Source: Nitrospiraceae bacterium (lineage in GTDB: Bacteria > Nitrospirota > Nitrospiria > Nitrospirales > UBA8639). Taken from it: a DNA stretch of 64,000 nucleotides. Both the position numbers and the translations under genes were made by a program. The stretch's first letter is position 1. Each line of letters begins with the position of its first letter. The stretch spans positions 124,001 through 188,000 of the forward strand of contig JACKFE010000002.1 in assembly GCA_020632635.1 (NCBI GenBank). The letters are read 5' to 3'. Below are positions 9,164 to 18,083 of the stretch, one piece after another. The notes under the pieces were generated by a model. It had not been told where the DNA came from. It made no database searches and saw only the letters and a program-made list of their open reading frames with translations.

Positions 9164-10573
9164 TCAAAAGCCCAATCTGCTCAGGATGTGTTTGATCCTT
9201 TGGCGGATCTCAGGGTGTACGTACCCCAAGGCATAGCCTGCTACATTTCGGATTCGCCCAATCAAATTGGGTCCGGAAAAGAGATGGGTGATCCAATAGA
9301 ATGTCATGACTGCCCGCCCTAGGATTCCTGGCGGTTTCAAAGCGCGTTCCACGATGCCTGCGGCCAGACTCTCCACCGTATTCCATGCCGGCGAGAGGTC
9401 TTGGCTATGTATCCGAACGGGGTACGCATACAGATTCCGTTTAATCAGATCCCCCATCGGTCCATACAGAGTCCTCCGGATCAGGGAAATTTTATAGAGC
9501 CTACCAATCCCTGGGATTCGCTTCAGAATGCCTGCCTTGACCCGGTAAGAATATTCACCCCGTGGGGTAAAACTGGCGAGGAACACCTCATCAGAATCGG
9601 TAATAGGGGTGACATCCCGGTTGGGATGAAAATGCATGGCAATATATTTCCCATCCGTGGTCCCACCTTTATCAAAATAGTCGAGGTGGTGAATGTTCAT
9701 TTCATGATAACTAACCAGGAGGGGAGCCCAGAAAAAGCTGTGCAGTAATCCGCCATCATCTCCAGCCACTTTCCACATGGCAGACGTGGCAGGATTACTA
9801 AACACCGGAGAGTCAAATTCGAAGCAAGCCGTCTCAGGATGTAAGCAGGCGAAAACCATCTCTACAAGTTTTCTTGGGGGAAGAACCAGGGGCTGGTCCG
9901 GCTTTAAAAACCCATTTGCCTGAAATTTCTGCAAAGAATCCTCCAACGAAAAGCGACAAGCCGGCACCATAACCACCTTGGTTCCTGACAAAGCCAACCG
10001 GTGAAGATGAGTTAACGATCCGTCAGAGAGAACCATATCTGGTGCCAGAAAAACTCCGAAGGCTTTTTCCTGATGGGCCAGAGCTGCGGCAGCCTTATGC
10101 CCCGCACTCATGAAGAAAATCCGCATGGCATACTCATGATGCGAAGTCAATTCAAGCCCTAATTCACGACCAATCCCCTGTAAAGTGGCAAACGCCTCAG
10201 GAGTCGCCGCATCCAAGGGTGACACAGAGAGATCGTCTTCCTGAAAGGGCTCAGCCTGTACCGTAGTCTTTCGGTGATTCCATTCACGAACCATGGGCTT
10301 CAAAAAATCCGGAGGGATGCTGCGTAATTCCAGAAAAACCGCTTCCGCATACTGTTGGAGGGTAAAAAAAATGGGCTCAGCCTGAATGGCCGCCCAGTCC
10401 TGACGTGTGGTGCACATCACAACCCGGCAGAGCCGTTTACCGGAAAGGGATGGAATATTTCCTGGAGAAAGAAGCGAGGCCAAACACAACTGAAGAAAGT
10501 GTCGGCGAAAGTCTTCGCCCCAAAAGGCCACGATGAGTAAAAAAGGCTTGGCGGCTCCACGGTGTTCAACCAC
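9164..10573 (-). CDS. Unknown glycosyltransferase-like protein, five-copy family, copy 3
   Basis: 469 residues from a GTG placed immediately after the stop of the upstream methyltransferase gene. It carries the family motifs VAFWG, SLLSPGNIPSL, FMSAGHKAAAAL, PDMVLSDGSLTHL, CLHPETACFEFDSPVF, SFFWAPLLVSYH, TDGKYI and DSDEVFLASFTP. It differs from the others by an extra stretch of about 60-70 residues (roughly 95-165), rich in Glu and Pro, between the N-terminal domain and the GHK motif. DGDY of the family is DGKY here. Function unknown; glycan context suggests a transferase. Confidence 0.6.
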   Translation of the reverse strand: MVEHRGAAKPFLLIVAFWGEDFRRHFLQLCLASLLSPGNIPSLSGKRLCRVVMCTTRQDWAAIQAEPIFFTLQQYAEAVFLELRSIPPDFLKPMVREWNHRKTTVQAEPFQEDDLSVSPLDAATPEAFATLQGIGRELGLELTSHHEYAMRIFFMSAGHKAAAALAHQEKAFGVFLAPDMVLSDGSLTHLHRLALSGTKVVMVPACRFSLEDSLQKFQANGFLKPDQPLVLPPRKLVEMVFACLHPETACFEFDSPVFSNPATSAMWKVAGDDGGLLHSFFWAPLLVSYHEMNIHHLDYFDKGGTTDGKYIAMHFHPNRDVTPITDSDEVFLASFTPRGEYSYRVKAGILKRIPGIGRLYKISLIRRTLYGPMGDLIKRNLYAYPVRIHSQDLSPAWNTVESLAAGIVERALKPPGILGRAVMTFYWITHLFSGPNLIGRIRNVAGYALGYVHPEIRQRIKHILSRLGF

Positions 10574-11248
10574 TCACTTCTTTCCACAACATACACAGAG
10601 ATTATAATGAGACATGGGATGAAATCCGGTATGAACCACTTCATCGTTCATGGAAAACATAAACACCTGATGAAACCATTTCAGCATCACCTGCTTGAAA
10701 TCACTCTGATCTTTGCAATTGACATGTCCGATTCGACTATGGGCTGAAGCATGGGACTGAGATTGCAAGGAGGGCATCCCGATAATCGCAACGCCTTGGG
10801 GAAGCAACGAGGCCGTGAGATGATTCAAAAATTTGGATTCCTGATCGGGAAGGATATGTTCCAGAACGTCCAAGGAATAGACCGCGGCAAACTCGCCAGG
10901 GACGGGTCCCTGCATCATATCATGCACATAACATTCAAATGGCCACCGGTCTGACATAATCTCCTTGGCCGAGTTGATCAATTCTGCATCAAAGTCCACT
11001 GCCGTGATGCGCCCAACCGTTTGTGCCACCACCCTGGTTCCAAATCCATCCCCGCATCCGACCTCTAACACGTGGTCCTGTCCGGCCAACATCTTGGCAA
11101 CAAATTTATACCTGGCCAATAAGAACCCCAATCGTTTGGGATCATCATACCAGGACCATCCGCTCATCAACCCAAGCTTTTGTGGTTGATGGGTGATCAG
11201 ATCAAAGGCCTCACGATAGTGTCGTTCTCCCGTGCCCCAATCACTCAT
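10574..11248 (-). CDS. Class I SAM-dependent methyltransferase
   Basis: 224 residues with the SAM-binding motif I VLEVGCGDGFG, followed by the acidic motif AVDFD and a post-motif YSLDVLEHI. It most resembles small-molecule or sugar methyltransferases of the Methyltransf_11/23 type. It sits between copy 3 of the unknown family (start adjacent to its stop) and an SDR gene, so a sugar or glycan substrate is likely. The exact acceptor cannot be read from sequence. Confidence 0.82.
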   Translation of the reverse strand: MSDWGTGERHYREAFDLITHQPQKLGLMSGWSWYDDPKRLGFLLARYKFVAKMLAGQDHVLEVGCGDGFGTRVVAQTVGRITAVDFDAELINSAKEIMSDRWPFECYVHDMMQGPVPGEFAAVYSLDVLEHILPDQESKFLNHLTASLLPQGVAIIGMPSLQSQSHASAHSRIGHVNCKDQSDFKQVMLKWFHQVFMFSMNDEVVHTGFHPMSHYNLCVCCGKK

Positions 11249-11276
11249 ATGTCAACCAGTCTTCCCATTTCTTTTC

Positions 11277-12176
11277 CTACCGGTGGGAGGAGAGGAGCTG
11301 ACGCTGATGGTAAATTTCTCTCTCGTCCGCATCCATGGGAGTAAACCGAAAATCCGGAAATGCGGCCTGCAACCGTTGAATATCGAAATGCCGATGTGTC
11401 AGTGGAATTTTTCTTGGAATAGACTCAATTCGGGGTGGTGGGTCATAGCAGGCGGCCACGGTTTGCGCGACCTCCAAAAAACTCATGGAATGTCCCGTCG
11501 CCACATTGAGGATTCCCTCGCTACGTCGAAGTAGACACCGATACACAATGGCCGCCACATCATTAACCGTAATGTGATCACGCCTGTCCTCCCCATCTCC
11601 AAATAATACAATCCTCCCTTCTTGTTCAGCCATACGCCTGAAACGATTCGGACCATAGGCATCATGGGTATCCTCAAATGAAGAAATTTGGGTACACCGC
11701 AATATGACCACGGGCATGGAGGACAACCCGGCCAACAATCGCTCCCGCATGAGATGCATCGCGGCATAGGAATCAGACGGTTCTACAGGCGTCCCCTCAT
11801 GAATATATTCAATTCCCCTAGGATAGACGGCATCGGAACTGACATAAACCACATGAGCCACCGGCTGACGATTCAATGCCTCACAAACGCTCATACCCAT
11901 ACTGATATTTGCTACCATGGTATCCAGCCCACGCCCTCGATTGGGAGCCAGCCCGGCCAGAAGAACCACCGAGTCAGAATCTTTCAATTGCCCCGCAAGG
12001 TGTCCAGAGGCCTCACGGTCAAGAAGATTGATATCATCTGACCCCAGGCTCAACACGGATACATTCGCCTCATTCAAGACGCTGGCAAGAACTTTTCCAA
12101 TGATTCCCGTTCCTCCGATCAAAACAACGCGAGACGGAGTCTGATGAGACAGCCGATGAATAAAATTCATCATCAT
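11277..12176 (-). CDS. NAD-dependent epimerase/dehydratase-like SDR with altered catalytic motif
   Basis: Extended SDR fold: nucleotide-binding GGTGIIG near the N-terminus, VYVSSDAVYPRG as the SDR Ser region, and a C-terminal substrate domain. Where typical members have YxxxK, this has YAAMH followed by LMRE, so the catalytic Lys is replaced by His. A paralogue at 30513-31385 has the same substitution. Both lie beside a methyltransferase gene. Three consecutive ATG codons begin the frame. It probably acts on a nucleotide sugar; whether it is an epimerase, a reductase or inactive is unclear. Confidence 0.75.
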   Translation of the reverse strand: MMMNFIHRLSHQTPSRVVLIGGTGIIGKVLASVLNEANVSVLSLGSDDINLLDREASGHLAGQLKDSDSVVLLAGLAPNRGRGLDTMVANISMGMSVCEALNRQPVAHVVYVSSDAVYPRGIEYIHEGTPVEPSDSYAAMHLMRERLLAGLSSMPVVILRCTQISSFEDTHDAYGPNRFRRMAEQEGRIVLFGDGEDRRDHITVNDVAAIVYRCLLRRSEGILNVATGHSMSFLEVAQTVAACYDPPPRIESIPRKIPLTHRHFDIQRLQAAFPDFRFTPMDADEREIYHQRQLLSSHR

Positions 12177-12230
12177 ACAGAGGCCACCATTACTCTGCCT
12201 GCTTTATATTTGCCATATTCTGTCTTGGCA

Positions 12231-14024
12231 TTAGCCAATCTTCCTGGTTTGAATCTCATTATTAAATTCCCGAGGGCTTTTTGACTTTTTTTTCCATCGA
12301 TATCCATAGAAATTTTTGACCCATGGCTTGAAAAGATGCCGGTTCTCCCATAACCACACTCGATTTTTCAAACCCCATCGTAAGGTATGAATGGGACAAG
12401 CCAGGCTGATACCCGGTCCTTCCCATCCTCCCTGATCCCACCGAAAATGCTGTTCTTCAACTATATGCAGCTTTTCCTTCAACCGCCACCAGACAAAACG
12501 CCGATAACGCCAAAACCATAGCCGATTTCGCCAAACTTCCATCAGCGTGAACAACGGACAAACCAGACTCACCGCGGGTTTATCCCAACCGCCTTGCCTC
12601 CAGTCGAATCCTCGTTGCTCCACCACCCCTAATTTCTCTTTTAATCGCCACCAAAGAAATCGTCGATACCGGTAAAACCACAGTGCTTGAGATACCTGAT
12701 TCGTCAGAGGCCGAAAAACTTCTGCGATGGCTTGGAGAATCTTTAAGAGGACTCGTCGCGGTCGTATGATGAGTACCCATATCCAGAAATATTTCCGGAG
12801 ATGGTTTTGTGGAAAAGAGGTTAAAGGAGCCGTCTGTAATTCCTGGAGAATCTGATAGGCAAAGCGACTGGTTGACGCCTGATCGATCACTTCGAGGAAA
12901 AACTGTTCCCACATCGTGGGCGGCCGACAAGCATCCCGGATCACTTGCTCTACGTGTTTGCCCTCCTCGCTTTTATGAGGATCTGACGCATCGCTATGCA
13001 ACAAGACTCCCTTGGGGAAAATATACCGTTTGAGAGGATCCATTATCAGGCTGTCTTTCAATGCACGAATTAATCCAACCTTATAGACATGGGTCAAAAT
13101 CCCATACTGGGCCTTCTTCGGTTCCGGAACCAGGTCAAAGTGAAGATCCGCTTCTTTCGTAAAACTAACCAGGGAAATCTCATCACTATCGGTCACCACA
13201 TAGACATCGCCGGGGTTAGGAAAATTTCGATGAATGTAATCACCATCCAGCGTCCAATTCTCAAACGTCTGAGTATCATGATGTTTAAGAGCCCCATAAT
13301 CTACCACTAAGGGTGCCCAACTGAAGCTATGAATAATCATCCGTTGTCCCGGGACCGTCCACCAATACACGGAAATGGGGGAATCAGCGAAATAGGGGGC
13401 TTCGAACTCATACCGCAAAGTCTCGGAATGAAGATGCTTAAGCGCCACGTCCATTAACTCCCGTGAAGACATCGACAACGGACAACCAGGGGCTAAAAAT
13501 CCTTTCTGTTCCAATTCCGGCAATATGGTTTCTTGCTGAAATCGTATAGCCACGCATAGCACTACCTTCTTACCCTCTTCTGCCAGCCGTTCCATCGCAG
13601 ACACCGAACCGTCCGACAGAACAAGATCGGGGGTCACATAGACTCCATACGCCTGGTCCTCATACGCTTTCATGGAAACCTGTTTGTGCCCTTTGGACAT
13701 AACGAGCATTTTCAGATCACCCTTCTGAGGAAAAGGCATCTCGAAGAAAATGGGCTCGACATACAAGCACAGTCGTCGAAACAGGACATGGTCCTGTAAT
13801 GCACGCCAATCCTGCAAAGTTGTGACAATGAGAAATTTGCTCCGGCGTTCTTTCTTGAGAGCAGGAATATTATTCGGGGAAAGAAGTGAGGCAACCAACA
13901 GATCAGTAAAATAGGCGCGATGTTCGGCGCCCCAGAAAACCACTGTAAAATAAAACGGGCGCAATGAAGACTCCTGGAATTGGGAGGACCGATGGCGGGA
14001 GACCGGATTCAATGACATCCTCAT
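12231..14024 (-). CDS. Five-copy family, copy 4, with Trp/Arg-rich tandem repeats
   Basis: About 597 residues. The first ~380 carry all family motifs: FTVVFWG, SLLSPNNIPAL, MSKGHK, TPDLVLSDGSVSAM, HLHSETLRYEFEAPYF, SFSWAPLVVDYG, TLDGDYI and DSDEISLVSFTK. After a hydrophobic stretch (IWVLIIRPRRVLLKIL) come two nearly identical 54-residue repeats (448-501 and 502-555) beginning LWFYRYRRF and LWFWRYRRF, plus a partial third copy at 556-580. The frame opens at a TTG (14039), but the ATG at 14024 has a GGAG nine bases upstream. The basic, aromatic C-terminus could bind membrane lipid or an anionic polymer (inference). Confidence 0.62.
   Translation of the reverse strand: MRMSLNPVSRHRSSQFQESSLRPFYFTVVFWGAEHRAYFTDLLVASLLSPNNIPALKKERRSKFLIVTTLQDWRALQDHVLFRRLCLYVEPIFFEMPFPQKGDLKMLVMSKGHKQVSMKAYEDQAYGVYVTPDLVLSDGSVSAMERLAEEGKKVVLCVAIRFQQETILPELEQKGFLAPGCPLSMSSRELMDVALKHLHSETLRYEFEAPYFADSPISVYWWTVPGQRMIIHSFSWAPLVVDYGALKHHDTQTFENWTLDGDYIHRNFPNPGDVYVVTDSDEISLVSFTKEADLHFDLVPEPKKAQYGILTHVYKVGLIRALKDSLIMDPLKRYIFPKGVLLHSDASDPHKSEEGKHVEQVIRDACRPPTMWEQFFLEVIDQASTSRFAYQILQELQTAPLTSFPQNHLRKYFWIWVLIIRPRRVLLKILQAIAEVFRPLTNQVSQALWFYRYRRFLWWRLKEKLGVVEQRGFDWRQGGWDKPAVSLVCPLFTLMEVWRNRLWFWRYRRFVWWRLKEKLHIVEEQHFRWDQGGWEGPGISLACPIHTLRWGLKNRVWLWENRHLFKPWVKNFYGYRWKKKSKSPREFNNEIQTRKIG
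12285..12683 (-). repeat. Tandem 162-bp coding repeat (54-residue period)
   Basis: Inside copy 4 of the unknown family. Full unit 1 covers 12522-12683, unit 2 covers 12360-12521, and a degenerate third unit starts at 12359. Each full unit encodes YRRF-WWRLKEKL, then VE, a W-QGGW motif, SL-CP and an R/K-N-R end. The period is exactly 54 codons, which indicates in-frame duplication. Confidence 0.8.
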
Positions 14025-14040
14025 AGGGGGGCACTCCAAA

Positions 14041-14802
14041 TTAGGCCACGGATTTATTTAGGTCATGATATTCCTTGATCACGTCATCCACACTACCTGA
14101 CGCAATGACGCGCCCTCCCTGCAGTAAAATGGCCTTATTGCACATCGTTTTGATTAAAGCGTCAGAGTGAGAAGCCAGCACCAAAATACTGGCTCGCTCC
14201 ACCAGAGCATCCACTCGTTTATTGGCTCGCTCCGCAAACCGGGCATCTCCGGCGCCTAACCCTTCATCCAGCAATAAAATTTCTGGGTCAATAGATGTAG
14301 CAATACCAAACCCTAATCGCACAAGCATCCCTGTTGAATACGTCCGGACAGGGAGAGATAAATAATCGCCCAGCTCGGAAAACTGTTCAATTTCTGGTGT
14401 TTTTCGCACGATTTCTTCAGGGGTCATTCCCAGGAACATCCCGCACGTCTGAATGTTTTCATATCCGGTGTCATCTCCGTCTAACCCCGGCGACGTGCTA
14501 AATAGCGGAGACACCTTTCCATTAATCGAGATCTTGCCATAAGTCGGCTCATACACTCCGGCACACACACGAAGCAAGGTGGATTTTCCTGCCCCATTGT
14601 GGCCGATCATTCCCAGACGGTCACCGTGTGAAAGATTCAAGGAAATATTTTCTAAAGCCCTGACGGTGACACGTTGGTTCTTCGTGCCTTCCCGTCGAAT
14701 AAACCCACCCGTGGTTTTTTCAAAGAGCGCATGGCGAAAGGTTTTCTGAGACCCGTAAATCGGGAAATCGATGGTCACGTTTTCCAATACCAAAGATGCC
14801 AT
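14041..14802 (-). CDS. wzt: Polysaccharide ABC transporter ATP-binding protein (Wzt/KpsT type)
   Basis: ATPase of an ABC-2 exporter that moves a lipid-linked glycan across the inner membrane. Walker A GHNGAGKST is at residues 67-75. The signature is the YSTGM variant typical of this subfamily, and Walker B is ILLLDEGLGAGD. The frame opens at a TTG (14829), but the ATG at 14802 has an AGGAG at 14812-14816, nine bases upstream, and is preferred. At 253 residues it lacks the C-terminal carbohydrate-binding domain of long Wzt proteins, so it resembles the KpsT/TagH group. The permease gene is 17 bases upstream. Confidence 0.9.
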   Translation of the reverse strand: MASLVLENVTIDFPIYGSQKTFRHALFEKTTGGFIRREGTKNQRVTVRALENISLNLSHGDRLGMIGHNGAGKSTLLRVCAGVYEPTYGKISINGKVSPLFSTSPGLDGDDTGYENIQTCGMFLGMTPEEIVRKTPEIEQFSELGDYLSLPVRTYSTGMLVRLGFGIATSIDPEILLLDEGLGAGDARFAERANKRVDALVERASILVLASHSDALIKTMCNKAILLQGGRVIASGSVDDVIKEYHDLNKSVA

Positions 14803-14819
14803 ACCAACCGTCTCCTGGA

Positions 14820-15614
14820 TTAAATCCAATAGGTAATACGTCGCCGAAATCGACTAAAAATGACAAGGGTCGCAACCCAACCGAGGAGAGTCGCCGCTCC
14901 CACGAATATCCAACTCCAAAGGGCCGGCGGTTTTCCGAGAAGAGGAGATCGTACGATATCGACCACATGAAAAAGAAAATTGTAATCGATGAAAGCCCCA
15001 AAGCGTTCTCCGAGTTGGTCTGCTGTCCAAAAAATCGGTGTCACAAACATGGCTAACTGGAGAATGCTGGACATCACTTGTTGAATATCTCGGTACCGAG
15101 AACAGACCAAACCCAAGATAATGACCATCCACAAGCCATTGACGATGACCAACAACAACCCGGGCACGACCAGCAGAGTCGCCCAGGTAAACTGAACTCC
15201 CGCATACAAACTGACAAACAAGAAAATGATCAGGTTATGGAGAAAAACGATAACATTTCGCCACACAACCGAGCACACCAACGTGGTGTAGGGAAATCTG
15301 AGTTGTTTAATCAACCCTTCCGCGGAGAAAAAGACGGCACATCCCTCAATTAACGTGGTAGACACCATCACCCAGACCAAAAATCCTGAACATAAAAATG
15401 GCAAGTACGTTTTGGGATCTTGTTTCCACAGATGCGCCCACATGATCCCCAAGGCCAAAATAAAAATTCCTAAGGATAAGGTGGTCCAAAATGGCCCAAT
15501 CAAGGTCCGACGATACCGGCGTTTGATATCCAGCCACCCCAGACGCCCCCACATGTGCCAACTTAAGGCGCCTTCGATGATGTCCCCGATTGCCGGGCCA
15601 TATTGTGCATGCAT
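14820..15614 (-). CDS. wzm: Polysaccharide ABC transporter permease (Wzm/KpsM type)
   Basis: 264-residue integral membrane protein of the ABC-2 family. It has about six hydrophobic segments, for example LSLGIFILALGIMWAHLW and LLVVPGLLLVIVNGLWMVIILGL, and the conserved YRDIQQ--S--LQ---F-TPI region before the last helices. It forms the exporter with the adjacent ATPase. The N-terminal KRRYRRTLIGPFW segment is typical of O-antigen and capsule permeases. Confidence 0.9.
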   Translation of the reverse strand: MHAQYGPAIGDIIEGALSWHMWGRLGWLDIKRRYRRTLIGPFWTTLSLGIFILALGIMWAHLWKQDPKTYLPFLCSGFLVWVMVSTTLIEGCAVFFSAEGLIKQLRFPYTTLVCSVVWRNVIVFLHNLIIFLFVSLYAGVQFTWATLLVVPGLLLVIVNGLWMVIILGLVCSRYRDIQQVMSSILQLAMFVTPIFWTADQLGERFGAFIDYNFLFHVVDIVRSPLLGKPPALWSWIFVGAATLLGWVATLVIFSRFRRRITYWI

Positions 15615-15757
15615 GGTTTGTCCCCTAACGAATCTGTCTGGAATGAATCTGTATCATGATTTAGTGTGGTGAGATTGGCACGTAATGTCCCCAATCCCTT
15701 GCACAGCCATTTTGCCGCGAGTGAGCTGGTCTATCCTTCGTTGCGCCGTAACCTTGG

Positions 15758-16810
15758 TTAGGTATCTCCCACTCCCACCAGTTCTTCTGAGGGTTTCGGA
15801 TGGCCGCCCAAGAGATTACCCTGCCAATTATTCAGACGTGCAATTTTGTTGTAGTAGGTATATTGGGGCGATTTCCGAATGAGCAATCCATCACGGATTT
15901 CCTCCTCGAACGAAAATTGAGCCCAGCCATTACAGGGCTTACAAAACGGGACTTTGTCCCATTGGTGAGTTTCATGGTAATAGCGAACTTTGGCAAATTC
16001 CTCGCCGTCCCACACGGCGCCGACTCCATCTTTAAAGACATTTCCCATATTCGTTGTTTTAAATCCATCCAAACAACAGATCGTCACCGTCCCATCGTTG
16101 TGGACCGGCAATGTGTTATACAACGCCGGACAAGGCAACCGCGGCTCGGGAGTCTCCATGTCGGGGAACGTGCCATTTTCAAACAAGAGGCCCATTCTCA
16201 CGACATCCACGACCCCTGCCCACCTCGACACAAATTCATCGACTTCATGGGCATTATCGGGCTGAATGGTGAATGAGACACCAACCCGAGGGAAGGGCGC
16301 ATCTCCCCGCATTTTCATGAGACGAAATACCGCGGCCTCCAAATTCTCCAATTTATCAATTCCGCGAATTTTCCGTAAGGTTTTCCTTGTCACCGCATCA
16401 ATACTAAACATGACGGAATCCACTTTTTGATCAACAAAAAACTGCGCCAGACTCTCATTTAACGTGAGCCCATTCGTGTTCATGGCGACCGCCATTCCTC
16501 TGGACTTCATTTCCATAATTTGTTCACGAAGGTTGGGAGCCAACAGCGGCTCTCCATACATATTGGGTTGAATCAGGGGTTGCGCCTTCATTATCTCGTC
16601 CAGAAGTCGACGAGATGACTCCAAAGCCATGGCCCCCGTGACGGAATCAATCGCTTGGTCATCTTCTGAACCCCAAACTGGACACATCGGACAGCGGAGG
16701 TTACAAGTCGTCGCCAAGTCGAGGAGCACCCGGCCCGGCAATTCCTGAACGGGTTGAGGTTTCCAATGCAACGAGGGATCGACCCATTTCGCTGATGACC
16801 AATCACGCAT
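15758..16810 (-). CDS. Radical SAM/SPASM domain enzyme
   Basis: About 350 residues. The radical SAM cluster motif CNLRCPMC (CX3CX2C; C36, C40, C43) follows LLDLATT. The C-terminal SPASM-type cysteines appear as CPALYNTL, then CCLDG and CKPCNGW, which would hold auxiliary Fe-S clusters. The ATG at 16822 overlaps the ribosome site; the ATG at 16810 has GGAGG five bases upstream and is preferred. SPASM enzymes modify peptides, sugars or other small molecules. In this glycan locus a sugar dehydratase, epimerase or transferase function is possible, but the substrate is unknown. Confidence 0.82.
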   Translation of the reverse strand: MRDWSSAKWVDPSLHWKPQPVQELPGRVLLDLATTCNLRCPMCPVWGSEDDQAIDSVTGAMALESSRRLLDEIMKAQPLIQPNMYGEPLLAPNLREQIMEMKSRGMAVAMNTNGLTLNESLAQFFVDQKVDSVMFSIDAVTRKTLRKIRGIDKLENLEAAVFRLMKMRGDAPFPRVGVSFTIQPDNAHEVDEFVSRWAGVVDVVRMGLLFENGTFPDMETPEPRLPCPALYNTLPVHNDGTVTICCLDGFKTTNMGNVFKDGVGAVWDGEEFAKVRYYHETHQWDKVPFCKPCNGWAQFSFEEEIRDGLLIRKSPQYTYYNKIARLNNWQGNLLGGHPKPSEELVGVGDT

Positions 16811-16857
16811 ATCAACCTCCATTGTGCAACACGTCGAGACAAGCCCAGAGCCCCAAT

Positions 16858-18012
16858 TTACATCAGAGCATAAAGAACCGTTTCAATGATTCCCCCGTCA
16901 TGTTGACGAATATAAAATTTATAATCTGGCCGTATCCTGGAAATTTCTAAGGGAAGGGTCCATAAATCGGCCGGGTTATGGTAAAGGGAAATCCCAAGTT
17001 TCGGCCCCCACTTTTTGATCGCATGCTCCGCACCACGAATGGCCTGCTGCTCAGCCCCTTCGATATTCATTTTAATGAAGGTCACCCGGTCCTCGCCCAG
17101 GATTTCATCCAATCCCACCACAGGAATCGTGATCTGTCCAGTTTCGGTAATAATTGACCCCCTCGTCCCGGCATTATCAAAACGAAGAATGCCCTTCCGA
17201 CGGTGCAATCCGGCATTGATCGGTTCAACTTTGGGCATCTGGGAAAAATTTTCAGCTAATCGGCGATACGTTTCCTGATCGGGTTCAAAAGCCAAAACTC
17301 TGGAAAATTTCCCATGCACTCGATCAATAAAGAGGCGAACGGAATCTCCGTCAAATGCTCCCCCGTCCACATACACTTCATCATCGCCATATTGTAAAAG
17401 ATTCTTCGGCCCATAGAGATCCCACTCAACGATTGGAGCAAGAATTCGTGGATCAAACGTTAACCGATATCCCAACACCGCATCCAACACCATTTGAGAC
17501 ATCTCATCCGCTACTCGCGCCATCAGCTCTTCATACTGTTCCCCATGCTCGACAAGGTCCTCTAGGAGCCCGGCATAGAACATATGAGGAGGGAACATTT
17601 CCGGATTTAAGACCTCCAGAAGACCGAAAGGTGCCACCTGCCGAAAGCCCATGTCACTTAATCGTTCGATGACTTTTAAGACACGATGAGAAGCCACGAC
17701 GACAGGAATCTCCGGATCCACTGCCGCTAGAGATGCCAGTGGAGTAATGATCTGATCTCCGACCCTAAGGCCTTGCTTTTTGGGATGATCATCGACATGA
17801 GCCACTACGGCAATACCCTGCTCGGCACAGATATCCGAAAGGCGAACCCCCTCCTCCGCCGCGCCGACAATAATCATCCGCTTCAAGCGTTCAGGCACCC
17901 ACTCCGGATAACGCTCTGCCAGCCAGGCTCGCACCTCCTCAACCGATCCGAACCGTCGAATTCGGTTTAACCATTTTTTCTGCGTCAGAGAACTTTCGGT
18001 CGTCGCTTTCAT
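16858..18012 (-). CDS. FkbM-family methyltransferase with N-terminal nucleotide-binding-like domain
   Basis: The C-terminal half (roughly 175-384) is an FkbM-type SAM methyltransferase: VYVDGGAFDGDSVRLF as motif I, LAFEPDQETY as motif II, and FIKMNIEGAE, the family signature. The N-terminal half has a Rossmann-like start (RMIIVGAAEEGVRL) followed by HVDDHPKKQG, resembling the CoA/NAD-binding domain of PglD/CapD-type proteins. FkbM enzymes O-methylate sugars and other small molecules; here the acceptor is probably a glycan. Divergent from the RmlC-like gene, with about 70 bases between them. Confidence 0.83.
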   Translation of the reverse strand: MKATTESSLTQKKWLNRIRRFGSVEEVRAWLAERYPEWVPERLKRMIIVGAAEEGVRLSDICAEQGIAVVAHVDDHPKKQGLRVGDQIITPLASLAAVDPEIPVVVASHRVLKVIERLSDMGFRQVAPFGLLEVLNPEMFPPHMFYAGLLEDLVEHGEQYEELMARVADEMSQMVLDAVLGYRLTFDPRILAPIVEWDLYGPKNLLQYGDDEVYVDGGAFDGDSVRLFIDRVHGKFSRVLAFEPDQETYRRLAENFSQMPKVEPINAGLHRRKGILRFDNAGTRGSIITETGQITIPVVGLDEILGEDRVTFIKMNIEGAEQQAIRGAEHAIKKWGPKLGISLYHNPADLWTLPLEISRIRPDYKFYIRQHDGGIIETVLYALM

Positions 18013-18083
18013 ATGTTGTTTCGTTTCCTGTATGGTGAATAATCGTTCCCGAAAGAACCTTATTGTCCCATCCCAGCCAGATA

